In this document: one piece after another, positions 12,774 through 24,248 of the stretch
Layout of the letters: every line of letters starts with the position of its first letter
Numbering within the stretch: position 1 is the stretch's first letter
DNA from: Drosophila miranda
Lineage: Eukaryota > Arthropoda > Insecta > Diptera > Drosophilidae
Assembly: GCF_003369915.1 (NCBI RefSeq)
Contig: NC_046674.1
Coordinates: 19,223,657-19,287,656 of the forward strand
DNA length: 64,000 nt
Reading direction: 5' to 3'
The notes under the pieces: model-generated
Told to the model about the DNA's origin: nothing
The model's input: only the letters and a program-made list of their open reading frames with translations
Database searches by the model: none
Position numbers and translations under genes: made by a program

Positions 12774-13891
12774 AACGAGGGGGAACGTTGTGAGTTGCTG
12801 CGGACACCGCAACTCTACGGTTATACCCGATACTAAGTCAGTATGGCTCTCCTCCGGCAGACGCCGCTAATATTAAACGACACGACAAAGAGTGCGTGCG
12901 AGAGAGACAGAAAATCAGTCTGAGCGTGACGTCGGGCGCTGCGTAGCCACTGAAAATTGATTTCTTGCTTTTGGCTACAAAAATGATCCGATCTGATCCA
13001 GATTCAGCAATCTGATAGATATGGTCATTATCTATGATTCTGCGTTTTTAGTTTTCTCGAATGTGCAATATTGTGGATGCAACAGATTTTCGTCCTTTGT
13101 GTGGGCGGAAGGGGGTGGTGCGAAATTTTGAGATACACGTTTTATAGTTAGATCTAACAGGAGTGCGGATACCAAATTTGGTTACTCTAGCCTTAATAGT
13201 CTCTGAGAATTTTGAATATCCCCAGATTTTCGTCCTTTGCGGGGGCGGAAGGGGGTGTGGCGAAATTTTGAAACAAACTCGTCTCGGTCCGATATATTAG
13301 GAGTGTGGATACCAAATTTGGTTGCTCTAGCTTTTGTAGTCTCTGAGATCTAGGCGCTAATGTTTTACTCTAAGCAAAGCCGCCTATGCTACGTGTGTGT
13401 TAGAGAGAGACAGGGCGAGAAAACATGAAATTGTTTTCTTGATGCTGGCTATAATAATAATACGATCCAATTCAGATTCCGCAGTCTTAAAGATATGGTC
13501 ATTCTCTACAATTCTACGTTTTTGGTTTTCTCATATCTTTAAAATTGTGGATGCCACAGATTTTCGTCCTTTGTGGGGGCGGAAGTGGACGGGGCGAAGT
13601 TTTGAAATATTTTTGTAGCAGTGAAATATCACAGAAGTCTGGATCCAAAACATCGTTGCTCTAGCTCTTATAGTCTTTGAGAACTAGGCGCTGAAGGGGA
13701 CGGACAGACGGACAGACGGACGGACGGACAGACGGACAGACAGACATGGCTCAATTGACTCGGCTATTTATGCTGATCAAGAATATATATACTTTATGGG
13801 GTCGGAAACGATTCCTTCTGGACGTTACACACATCCACTTTTACCACAAATCTAATATACCCCAATACTCATTTTGAGTATCGGGTATAAA
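12774..13891 (+). mobile_element. Non-autonomous Helitron-like (ISY-type) repeat, about 1.1 kb
   Basis: The element has no coding capacity. Near its ends it carries a 13-bp inverted pair: tatacccgatact at 12822-12834 and its reverse complement at 13877-13889. Inside, a unit containing cagattttcgtccttt and a G-rich stretch occurs three times (about 13083, 13222 and 13555), and a GACA/GACG tandem tract lies at 13697-13746. GA-rich words gcgagagagacag (about 12898) and agagagagacagggcgaga (about 13402) open two of the repeated units. From memory this layout, with the 3' end reading gtatcgggtata, matches the very abundant ISY/mini-me-like repeats of obscura-group flies. The family name is therefore tentative; the repeat nature is clear. 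Confidence 0.75.
13697..13746 (+). repeat. GACA/GACG tandem tract inside the Helitron-like element
   Basis: About 50 bases of imperfect tetranucleotide repeats of ggac, agac and ggacagac type. Internal microsatellites of this kind are known in DINE-1, mini-me and ISY elements. Confidence 0.85.
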
Positions 13892-15329
13892 AAGGAACAC
13901 GACACAAGATAAGCTTTTGTACATTTAGATGTATGTATTTTTATTTTTTGTTCTTTTCATCTGTCACCCCTCTTTGCCGCTCTGTTGGCCACGCTTGTTT
14001 TGTGGTGTTCTGCCAGGTTTAATTGTAACTTTACGAGAGTAATGCAACAACATCCGAAACGAAACCATCACAGAGACTGACATTAAGGATTTCGTGGCAT
14101 GGCGTGGCGTGGAGTGATCTGTTCGGTCGGCAATAAATGTCTTCGAAATTCAAATTTTAGATTTCTTTACATCTGCGTGTATGCTGGAATTTGAATATAC
14201 AGCTAGCAGTTGTTTAAAGTTATATATATACGTATGTATGTATGTTGGTTTGTATGTATGAATGTATTAGCATATGGGACTACAGACTATAAGAAAGGTG
14301 TTACATCAGCTGAAGGCTGAGGCTGAGGGTGACGGCAAGAAACTTTACAATCGGGAAAACCCTACGACACATTTACACACAACTAGCTAACTGTTATTAT
14401 TATTTTATTTTGTTAATGTTTTACATTTTGGTTATTGTGAGGGCGTGGCGTGATGGGGCTGGGGCTGGGGCTGGTGGTGTAGGGGTGGTGTTGAGGCAGG
14501 GATAATATGAATAGAGAGGGTGGTGTGTAGTTTGAATTTCATTTATTTCCTGGGTACCGATCAGTTATTTTTGTTTGAAATCTTTATTGGATGCTTGTAA
14601 CGGGCAGTAGTATCCATTAAATTATAATAGTAAAATGTTAAAAGTTTAACTATGTGCTTAGAGTCTAATGAAAAATGTATACATAGAGGAATATGTACTC
14701 GAATTGTAATTCCAGAATTTGTGTCATCTTCTCTTTGTTGGTTGGGTTGTCCTTCCCCTCAATCAATGCAAAAGAGTTTGCAATCTGTGTGGGGTTTGGG
14801 GAATTGGGTTCAGTTTCGTGTTCAGTGTCTGGTTGTGATGGGATGGGATGGGGTGGCTGTGGCTCCCTGTTAGTTATGCTATGCGCCTTGCAACTATTAC
14901 TAAATTTAATTTAATTTAAATTGAATTACAAGTAATCTGTTTAGGTTTTGTTACGTTCAAAATGTAGCTTAATTAATTTTCTACGCCTTTGCACTTGCTT
15001 TGATTTTTGCTTGCTACGTTATTCTCTCCTTTTTAATTAATTATATTTTTGTTGTTCTTTTTTTATTTATTTTGTATTTTTTGTTGGCTTGCCCTACGTT
15101 CAATAGTAAAATGTATATATATATATCAATACATATATATATTTATATAGTTATATGTACGTTAAGAATTACATTAATGTAGGACATAAGTCTAAAAGGA
15201 TAGAGGCTTGCTAATGGGCTTCGAAGTGTGGGTAAGGGATTGGGACAATAGGGAGGTGTAGGAAAAGGGGGAACTTTGTATATTCGTATTATTAGTAGTA
15301 AAATTTGTATGTACATTTCGTTAGGTTGC
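13892..15329 (-). other. Deaf1 3' flank / 3' UTR, no gene seen
   Basis: Low-complexity AT-rich sequence downstream of Deaf1 (which is on the minus strand), with a ggggct trinucleotide-style tandem near 14456-14475 and TATA/GTAT microsatellites near 14222-14270 and 15115-15150. Open frames here are short and not protein-like. Confidence 0.5.
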
Positions 15330-17984
15330 TTAGGACTGATCATCGATCAACAGCATGACCTGCTGCGTTGTCGCTTGCGGATTCCTTGTGCACTCCACCT
15401 GATGAGCATTCCAATCCTTGCGCTGGCAAAACTCCGAGCAGTACGGCGTCTTCCGGCACAGCGAGCATTCAGCCAATGCCTCGCGGTTACAGTTGGCGCA
15501 CTAGTCAATAAATTAAAGAAAATGCTCGTATTAAAAAAATTCGGGTGAATTCGGTGTCAAGCGAATTTACCTTTTTGGCCGATATGATCTCATTTCCGTG
15601 CAGGGAGCCAGATATATTTGGATCATCGATGTCCGCGTGAACCTGTACGCGCATCGCACTGACCGCCGCATCGCGCTCCTTTTGCAAAACCTCGATGCGA
15701 CGCTCGTACGACTGCTTCATTTCGTTGAGCAGACGCTTAAAGTCATTCGTTGCCTTGACCATGGTGCAGTACACATGCTCGATGTTCTTCATCGATTGAC
15801 TGTTGTCCAGGACGGCAATGGAAGCCCCATCATTGATGTTCACCACGAACGTTTCACGCTCGTAGGCATTGCCCATTTGCGATTGGTCAACCAGCTCGGT
15901 GGAGGTGTCTAGGCTGTCGTTTAGCGCCGCCCACGGCTCATCCTTAGACGTGATGTTCTCCTCGGCCAAAAACATGTTCTCATCCACAACGGTGGAGGTT
16001 GCCGCCACAGCAGCAGCCGCATTGGCCGCCGACATATCTATATTGTTGTTGGCGCTGTTACCGCTCGTATTGTTGTTATTGTTGTTAGTGTTGCTATTAT
16101 TATTGTTGTTGCTATGATGGGTATTACGCTTGCGCTTGGGACCAGGCTCCATATCGAGATCCGTTTGATTCCGCTTTCGTCGCTTATACGGTGTGAATAG
16201 ACGTACAGGACCGGATGCTAAATTCAATCAAATTTGGTTTAAAAATGCTCTTCTATTGGACCAAATGTGATACAGTGAACCCGCCAGAACTACATGGGTT
16301 GCCCGTACTCTCCACACCAATCAGTACAGCCTACTCTCTTCTAGCTAACCAACAGTTGATGCGGATAAAGTGAAACCGAATCGTTTTATTATCTGTAGAA
16401 CTGTAGTGGCAGTGCATCTGTAGTTGTGTGGCGAGTTCACTGTACTTGGGAAGGTCTTAATGAATGGACCGAGGTGCTGGTGACCAGGGTTTATGGTTTT
16501 TGTTCGTCTCACCTGACTCACCTGCTTCATCGTCGCAGCAGACGGTGCAGCTGCAGTTGGTTGCATGGGGCGTGAGTGTGCCCTCGTCGATGAGCGATTG
16601 TAGCGACTTGCCACCGTACTTGATGGAGCGCTTCCAGTCTTTGCTCGAGCCCCGGCCGCACACATTCTCGAACTCGCTAGGCGTGTGCCACTTCTCCTTG
16701 TACTTGACGCAGCGCCCACGGCCGCCAGATCCCAGTTTGCTGCGATATAGTTCGGCGCAGGTGGTTTTACAACGGATCTGGAAGACCTCCATGTGTTGGG
16801 TTGATGTGTTCTCTGCCCAGCCGGTGGAGCCCGTTGGTTGGCCACCGCCACCCGCATGCTCGAGGACAAGACTGTCCTCGCTGGGGGCCCTGCTCCCAGA
16901 GCCGTCATGATTCAGTCCAAGTGTGTTGGTGGCATTTGTGTTGGCTCCAGCACTGTTGGAGCCCCCTCCTCCGCTGCTGGCCTGTGTCTGCTGCTGCTGG
17001 ATGACGATCGTCTTGAGGTCGTTGCCCATGCTGACCGTGCCACCGGAAAGGTAGCCATTGTTGTCGACGCACAGCATCGGCTTGAAGTGGGGGGGGAGCT
17101 GATCGGGCGTAATCACATTAAAGGTGGTGCCGGTTATCATTGATCCGATGGGCAGTGAAACTGGCACAGAGACAACACCGCCTCCTCCTGCTCCACCACC
17201 GGAGCCGCTGCCGCTGTTGTCGTTTGAGGAGGATGTGACCATGCGAACCTTAGAATCCAACTGCATTACCATAGCGCACATATTCCAACGTTCGTCACAT
17301 GAATGTGGTTGAGTGTCCAATTGCCAATTGTCGTATTTGTATTTTCGATTCGTGTAGTTTTATTTCAAGCGATGCGATGCGATTTGCCAAGGAATCAAAG
17401 AAGAAAATTCGAATGTAAGTAAACAACACAGCATGGGAAAAATGAAAATCGGTATACACAACAATTTGCGCCACAAAATCTGATGGCTTGGGGAGGGGGT
17501 GCGGGAGCGTGAGCGGGTGGGGTGGTATGTGCTGTACGTCGGCGTTCTGTGGGGGTTGGGATTGGATTGCCCAGTGGGCCGCTTGCTCCGCTTGGAGCAG
17601 GCCAACCCCCCTCCACCCAGCCCACTACCACACATGCACGCACACATGGACAGACTTTTCACTACTGCGCAGAGCAGAGCAGAGACGGAGCCAGTGGCAG
17701 TGGCAGTGGCAGAGCGCGAGGAGCCAGAACCAGAATCAGAATGAACCACATTCGGATCCGGAGTCACATGCACAGACACAGCCACAGCCACATCCACCCT
17801 TACCGCCAAGAGACAAATTTTGTTTCTGTTTCATTACCTGGTGGTGATGATGATGATGGTGATGGCCCGGGCTTTCTAATATCACCTCTTCTTTCACAAC
17901 ATCGCGCACATCGTCGGCCAAGTCTTTCACTTCACGTATCCTGCTTATGTGCAGCTCAGTTGCAGTGGAATCGACCTGTTCCAT
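15330..17984 (-). CDS. Deaf1: Deaf1, SAND and MYND domain transcription factor
   Basis: Deaf1 binds TTCG-type DNA through its SAND domain and regulates Hox targets (Deformed autoregulation) and immune genes in the nucleus. Exons are 17984-17838, 17248-16522, 16217-15571 and 15500-15330; phases agree and give 563 residues, near the 576 known for the fly protein. Exon 1 is acidic and ends in a His run. Exon 2 carries the SAND domain with the DNA-contacting KDWK motif (SSKDWKRSIKYGGKSL). Exon 3 begins with a basic nuclear-localisation stretch (PYKRRKRNQ), followed by an Asn-rich run and a coiled region. Exon 4 is a compact MYND zinc finger starting CANCNREALAECSLC. The ATG at 17984 opens MEQVDSTATELHISR. 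No defects were seen. Confidence 0.97.
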
Positions 17985-18309
17985 TATTGGTGTGCCACTA
18001 GCGCACTGAATTCACTTTCACTTGTTCTACCACTAATGTTTCCGCTTTTATTTCTTAATATTAACTCATCGAAGTGCTGCGAATTGCAATTGGACGTCTG
18101 TTGTGGTTGGTGCGTGCTGTTGCTGTTGCGCCTGCAGTTTGTGTTTCCCGCGCACACCATTTACAATTTACATATGTAGTTTGTGGCATTCGCGTTGGCG
18201 ATTCATTTTCTTCCATTTACAGTATACAATATATTGCAATTTACATTTTTTAAGCTAAAAACTTTAAAAAATCTCTTAAAGTTGATATCCTCTTCTTCTT
18301 CCTCATGAT

Positions 18310-18331
18310 CAGTGTGACCGAATATACCGAT
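18310..18331 (-). promoter_or_regulatory. Motif 1 plus motif 6-like pair upstream of Deaf1
   Basis: cagtgtgaccg (18310-18320; CGGTCACACTG on the minus strand, motif 1) is immediately followed by aatataccgat, a near match to motif 6. It lies about 330 bases upstream of the Deaf1 ATG in the right orientation, so it is a likely core promoter. Confidence 0.6.
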
Positions 18332-20157
18332 GAAAAAACCAACGTAGCCCTCGTAAGCCCCCTTCATTTAAACACAATAGTAACTTGAGTTGAACTGCGA
18401 AAAATAATACTGTTTGTAGTTTTTCTTTTTCAAAAAAAAAAATTCCCACGATATATTTCACCAGAACTGCGCTAAAATTCTTCAAATATCATAATTTTCG
18501 TGGAGTGTATTTTAATACCCACAAGTCTACAATGGGTTAATCGTTCTCTCTCCATGATCAGAAATCATATTCCTCTATTTTCATCTATTTTTATACTCGG
18601 CTTAATATTACTAGCTAACTAGGACTTTCAGCCCTGAAAACAAAATTTTATCCGATTGATAATTCACTTTTCTGAAAGATATGCTTATTTTAAGAACTCC
18701 TTTTTTTTTGATTGGATGTAAGATAAGGCTTAAACAAAAAAGGTCAAAGCTTCAAACGTAAGTGTGCATGAAATGTAACGTGTGTGTATGGAATGTTGTG
18801 TAATTTCTTATATGTTTCTGGTATTGAACACTTGTTGCTTGTCAATATAATATAATATAATTTAGTATAATAATATAAAATAATAATATATAATATACTC
18901 TATTTCCTTAAATTAATATTAAAATACTGTTTCCCAAGCTGATTTGAAACGTCTATAACGTCTTTTTTCACATATTGACATTTATGGACCTATGATATTT
19001 TCTATATTGAATCTATATTTCTATATCCTGGACTTGAAAGAGAGGGAATGCATAATTGCATAATTTCATCATGTTGTGGCACAATGTGACAAGGAAATAA
19101 ATGCAATCAATTGGAATAAATGATGCAGGGAGGAACGATTTGAGAGATCAAAAACTAAAAAAACATGCGTATGGAAGTTTTTATACTCTGTGTTAAAAAT
19201 TGAATTTAACTTTAATGAAATATACCGTTATATACCGATATGCAGTAAATAAAATATATAAACTATACAGAAAAGTATATAATATACCGTAAATGGGGAT
19301 AAAACATTGATGTGGTATAACGATAGCTGACGCCGATAAGTTCCATCTATTAAGCTGTTATGATATTCGGCTTTGATAAATTTGCTGCGAAGAGAGAGAG
19401 ATAGAAAACACGCAAAATTAGTGTTCGCAGCCGTCTCTAAACACATCTCCCGGCTGTCAGTCGAATAAATGAGGCACTATTTCTGACAAAATTATGTTCG
19501 GAAAATTGCGACAATCAATCAATCCAGCTCAACTGGAAAACCTACTGGACGCATATATCTCTCTCGCTCTTATGCATGTTTTTCCCATTAGGCTGTCTCT
19601 GTCTTTTTCAACTTCCATATATTTACCAGACATATTTACCAACACCAGATGTGCATGCTCTACGGTTACACTGTTGTTTGCTTACGAAAAAATGCAATTC
19701 AAAATTCAAAATTTTTTATAAAAGCACTATGGCTTGCTATACTATACATATGTGGACGCTGTGGCGCTGGAGAACGACAATGCCCTCCTGCCCAGACATA
19801 CGATCTTTGCTTTTCCAGTATTAATAGGTTGCCTTTCCAGTATTAATCGGCTTTTCTATTTGCTGATCTAAGTACTCGTCTGCGAAAAAAAAGGGCATGG
19901 CATGCATTTTTATCGTTTCTTTACGAATATCATCCCTGATTTCGTCAATGGAGAATTTTGCTGATCTAAATCCTATGCTTTTAAAAAGATAAAACAAATA
20001 TACAATTAATATAACGTGAAGTTTATAATATATTTGAAAATGTAACCGTTGTATATAGATGTATCAGGTCGGATTAGGGTTGGATCTGTCATGGACGGAT
20101 GGCCCATCTCTATCGCGACATCCATCTATCGGTCTATCGGTCATAGTTGTAAATAAA
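18332..20157. other. AT-rich intergenic region between Deaf1 and Fibp
   Basis: No gene was recognised. It contains poly-A/T runs, an AATAT-rich tract at about 18845-18900, several TATACCG words (19218-19285), and the dispersed repeat annotated at 19350-19590. Confidence 0.6.
19350..19590 (+). repeat. Dispersed repeat, copy 1 (second copy at 51296-51520)
   Basis: Bases 19350-19513 align with the reverse complement of 51360-51520 at clearly more than 75% identity by eye, sharing words such as cggctatcagtcgaata versus cggctgtcagtcgaata and gacaaaattatgttc. A short following block (19557-19590, tctctcgctc...atgcatg) matches 51296-51330 on the same strand, so it is inverted relative to the main block between the copies. 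No coding capacity was seen. The family is not recognised; a foldback or MITE-type DNA element is a reasonable guess. Confidence 0.7.
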
Positions 20158-21718
20158 ATGGTAAATAAATGGCAAAATATAATTCTACAAAATCAGAATG
20201 TAATGTTCCTTATTTGCAGGCCGATGTAGATGTCTTTATAAGTAATTACACCCTTGTAGATCCAGAAATTTACCAGCTATGGATCGAAGGGTTTTCCTGT
20301 AAGTGTTCATTGTACCTTCTACTTCTCTGTTGTGATTACAATGTGATTCCCTTGGTAGCAAGCGAAGCCGTCTCCTATTTGAAACAGAAGGGTTTTGGCC
20401 ATTCCATGGGAGCACCAAGTGACTTGATTGCCTCCGATGTGCTGGACCACTACCGCACCTATTCGCTGATTGAACTATATCTGCACGCGCCCACGAAGCT
20501 GATGGAGCAATCCTGCTTCCAACTAGAGCCACATATGCGAGACATGATCACAGAGAAATACTATTCCATTGATGATGTTGTAGCACGAGAAATACTGGGA
20601 AAAAAACTGACATCTCGATACCGCAAGGATTTGGATGAAGTGGCTGAGAAGACGTGCGTCAAGCTGAAGTCCTGCCGGTAGGTTGATTTTCAACGCCAAG
20701 GATAATTGTTCCTTAATTTCATGCTCCTACGAGTATTAACAGCCGACAATTCGACAACGTAAAGCGCATATTCAAAGCTGTGGAGGAGATGCCTGGAACG
20801 CTGACCAACAACATAAAGCAGCACTTCTTCATATCCAACGATCTGGCCAAGTAGGAGGTGTCTGTAAAAAAGTTAACACAGCTTAAAGTTAACTCCTGAT
20901 TTTTTATAGAAAGTATGCCTGTATCGTGTTCCTGGCCTGCTTGCGCTTTGAAACGACCAAAAAAAAGCTGCAGTACTTAAGTTTCAGTGATTTGTTGACC
21001 TGCTCGCACTCAATTATGATATACTGGACCTACACGTACCAGGCAGGTTGAAACACCTTTATATGACTTACTTAAGCGGTCTAAATTGGGAGTTACTTTT
21101 ATTTTTAGCACACTGGCCCTGAGTACTACGACACTGAAATGGACAAGGAGTTCCTACTAGATCTACGCGAACTGCGCTGCCTGCTGGATAAGGAAAAGGA
21201 GATAAAACAGTAGGTTTGCAAGCCTCCCATTATCTTAATATATTTTATATTAATCCTTTTTTACAGCCTTGTATGCCTACGCCTCAAGCCTGTTCTTCTT
21301 GAGCGTGCTTTTCACGAGTTGGACGGAAACTTTCGGTGAGGGGTTTAATTGCTTAAAAGTACTGATTCTATAATCATATGTTGCATCATAGCTCGTATTG
21401 GCGCGCTCTGATCACAATCGCCTGTAATCTGCATCGGAATCGAGAGCTGCGCGATCTTTTTGTTGATCTATGCGATAAACTGATAGACCCTTGGCGTCAG
21501 AACGGCTGGAACCGAGAGCAGGTTAATAAATTTCTGTCCTCCATAACACAGAGCGTTCTGGATTTGGAAATTTCGAGGTAAATTATATTTTGATGCATTA
21601 TTAGCAGTACCTACTGTATTCAAATATTATTTTCTGCAGGGATCAGGAAACACGCTGTCTATGGGATCGTTACATGCAGGTCATTACAATATGCTTGGAT
21701 AAGATGTATCATATTTAA
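20158..21718 (+). CDS. Fibp: FIBP-family protein (acidic FGF intracellular-binding protein)
   Basis: Animal FIBP binds internalised acidic FGF; its biochemical role in flies is not established. Nine coding exons join in phase to 358 residues (human FIBP about 357-364): 20158-20160, 20220-20298, 20359-20677, 20743-20850, 20910-21042, 21109-21209, 21267-21335, 21392-21577 and 21640-21718. The first exon contributes only the ATG. I chose it over the ATG at 20169 because the spliced start [20 protein letters not shown] aligns with the human N-terminus. Diagnostic blocks are [52 protein letters not shown] and [10 protein letters not shown]. Intron 5 must use a GC donor (CAG|GCAGGT at 21043) to stay in frame. 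Expressed-type structure, no lesions. Confidence 0.92.
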
Positions 21719-22058
21719 GTTCAGATTATATCTAGAGTTCATGTTATTTATAAATGTGTGTTTGATAGCCGTAGTTGTGTTTTATTTCGCATAATTTGTT
21801 ATCCAGTATCTTAGAATGCATTTTTTAAGCTCAAAGAAATAAATATTATGCTGATTTTGTGGAAAAAAAAAAATGTATTCATTGTAATTTTCAAAAAGAT
21901 GTTATCGATTGTCGCGTTACAAAGCTGCCTCTCTAAAAGTCTGGCATCACATTCATTCGATAGACGAACTGAAGACTGTTATCGGACTTGCAATGCAAGA
22001 ATTTTTGTAGGTTTTTCTAATTGTTACTTTTACCTAAATAAGTGGCTGCTATAAGTGA

Positions 22059-23637
22059 ATGTTAAGCCTTAAAAGCCCCGAAGAAACACAAACGGACGCA
22101 CTTGCATCAACCGTTTCCATGATGTCCTCTGCAGTTAATAGCAGGTTGCAGCACAAACAAAATGGGGTTGTTTATTTAATTCCCACTCCTATCCTTTGTT
22201 TTAAATATTTCAGCGAGAATCAGGAGGACTTGGAAGAGGACTTTGATGATGAGAAACCGGCCAATCGTACTTCGGATGAGAACCGCAAGTATGGGAAATG
22301 ACGATGTGTGTGGTAGAATCGATAATAACTATTCCATTTGTATCTGCTAGACAAAACCACAGTGAGATCGAGAAGCGGCGCAGGGACAAGATGAACAAGT
22401 GTATCAACGAGCTCTCCTCCATGATACCCATGTGCTATGCAATGCAGAGGAAGCTAGACAAGCTCACGGTGCTGCGGATGGCGGTGCAGCATTTGCGCGG
22501 GATCCGAGGCAGCGGCAGTCTGCATCCGTACGTTGGTGCCGACTTTAGGCCGAGCTTTATGTCGGACCAGGAGTTGAAGATGATAATATTGCAGGCCTCG
22601 GAGGGGTTTCTGTTCGTTGTGGGTTGTGATCGTGGACGCATCCTTTATGTGTCCGAGTCGGTGTCCAGTGTCTTGGACTGCACGCAGGCGGATCTGTTGG
22701 GGCAGAGCTGGTTCGATGTCCTGCATCCGAAGGATATTGGCAAGGTCAAAGAGCAGCTCTCCTCGCTTGAGCAGTGCCCAAGGGAGCGCCTCATTGATGC
22801 GAAGAGTGAGTGGATAGAAGCTAGTAGTTTGGCAAATCCTATGCTTAATTGGATACATTTTTTCTTACTCAGCCATGCTTCCCGTGAAGACAGACGTCCC
22901 TCAGAGTCTCTGCCGCCTGTGTCCTGGTGCCCGTCGCTCCTTCTTTTGCCGCATGAAACTGCGTGCCGCAAACAATCAAATCAAGGAGGAATCAGACACG
23001 TCGTCCAGCTCGCGCAGCTCTACCAAGCGCAAGTCCAAGCTGAGTATAGATCACAAGTATCGAGTTATTCAGTGCACCGGCTACCTGAAGTCATGGACGC
23101 CCATCAAGGATGAGGAACAGGAGGGCGATAGCGACGATCAGACAACAAATCTCTCCTGCTTGGTGGCAATTGGACGCATACCGCCCAATGTGCTCAACTC
23201 CTGTGTGCCTACCGCTGTAGGAAATCATCCGAACATCCAGCATGTGCTCTTCATCTCCAGACACTCGGCGGAGGGGAAGTTTCTTTTCATCGATCAGCGG
23301 TAGGTTTCCGAGTACATACCCATTCTTAGTCGCGAGTGGATTTATATGGCAATGTTATCTGCTTCTCTCCTTTAGTGCCACCCTCGTGATTGGTTTCCTA
23401 CCACAGGAGATTCTTGGGACCAGCTTTTACGAGTATTTTCACAACGAAGACATAGCCGCACTGGTTGAGTCCCACAAGATTGTCATGCAGGTGCCGGAAA
23501 AGCTCATCACGCAGGTGTACCGCTTCCGCTGCAAGGACAGTAGCTACATTCAGCTGCAGAGCGAGTGGCGTGCTTTTAAGAATCCCTGGACGAATGAGAT
23601 TGACTACATAATTGCGAAAAATTCTGTCTTCTTGTAA
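22059..23637 (+). CDS. cyc: Circadian bHLH-PAS factor cycle (BMAL1 orthologue)
   Basis: Cycle pairs with Clock to bind E-boxes and drive per and tim transcription in the circadian oscillator. Exons are 22059-22144, 22214-22288, 22351-22805, 22873-23299 and 23376-23637; they total 434 residues in phase (413 in D. melanogaster, the excess being at the N-terminus). The bHLH begins in exon 3 ([15 protein letters not shown]). PAS-A contains [20 protein letters not shown], and PAS-B spans exons 4-5 with [20 protein letters not shown]. The protein stops at IIAKNSVFL, without the C-terminal transactivation domain of vertebrate BMAL1, as is known for Drosophila CYC. Exon 1 is the least certain part, with a weak donor (CAG|GTTGCA). 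It follows Fibp by 340 bases on the same strand. Confidence 0.96.
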
Positions 23638-24248
23638 TCGGGCATCTGGTTTCCTAATGCCAAACGCCATTGGTTGATAATCTAATTTAATCGTAGCTCA
23701 TTTTATACCATAATTTTTTTTTTGTTTTTTACCATAATTAAACGCACAAAATCAATTCGAGATTCTTAGAATGTATTTTAGAGATTTAGTAAACTCTCTT
23801 TTTCCTATACGTACGACGAGTACGTAGAACTCGAAGAGAATTTTCGCAGAGTAGTATGGTATAGTACGTAGAATAATAAACAACGAATAGTTCTTAGGCA
23901 GGCACGTTTTGGACGTGATCTTCGGTCGAATTTCTGTATGCGCGAGAGTATAAGTATATATATAATATGTATGTATATATCTACACACGTACATGATTTA
24001 TCAACTGAGACGGGCTTTTTCACCCATTTCGTTTCGTTTCGTTTGGATTCGTTTTTTTTCTTGTTTCTTTTTTCCTGCACTATCAATAGACCCACATGAA
24101 AAACGACAGGCCAGGCGCGTGGGTCTGGGCCTGGGTCCGACTCTCTCGTGAATTGGATTCGGAATTAGTTGGCACAGAGCTGGCGTGGTGTGCGGACAGA
24201 CGGACGGTTTTATTTCGTACTCAATAATTCATCAATTGGACAAATGAA
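23638..24248. other. cyc 3' flank and Cyp305a1 upstream region
   Basis: AT-rich spacer with TTTCG pentamer repeats (24025-24045) and GTATATAT runs (23950-23980). No gene was recognised. Confidence 0.5.

Noticed and set aside
13892-15329. Search for tRNA or small RNA genes in the Deaf1 3' flank
   Set aside because: No cloverleaf-compatible arms or internal promoter boxes were seen by eye; a covariance search would be needed to exclude them.
20169-20219. ATG at 20169 as the Fibp start
   Set aside because: The extra 17 residues do not match the family. Splicing from the ATG at 20158 gives the conserved N-terminus.
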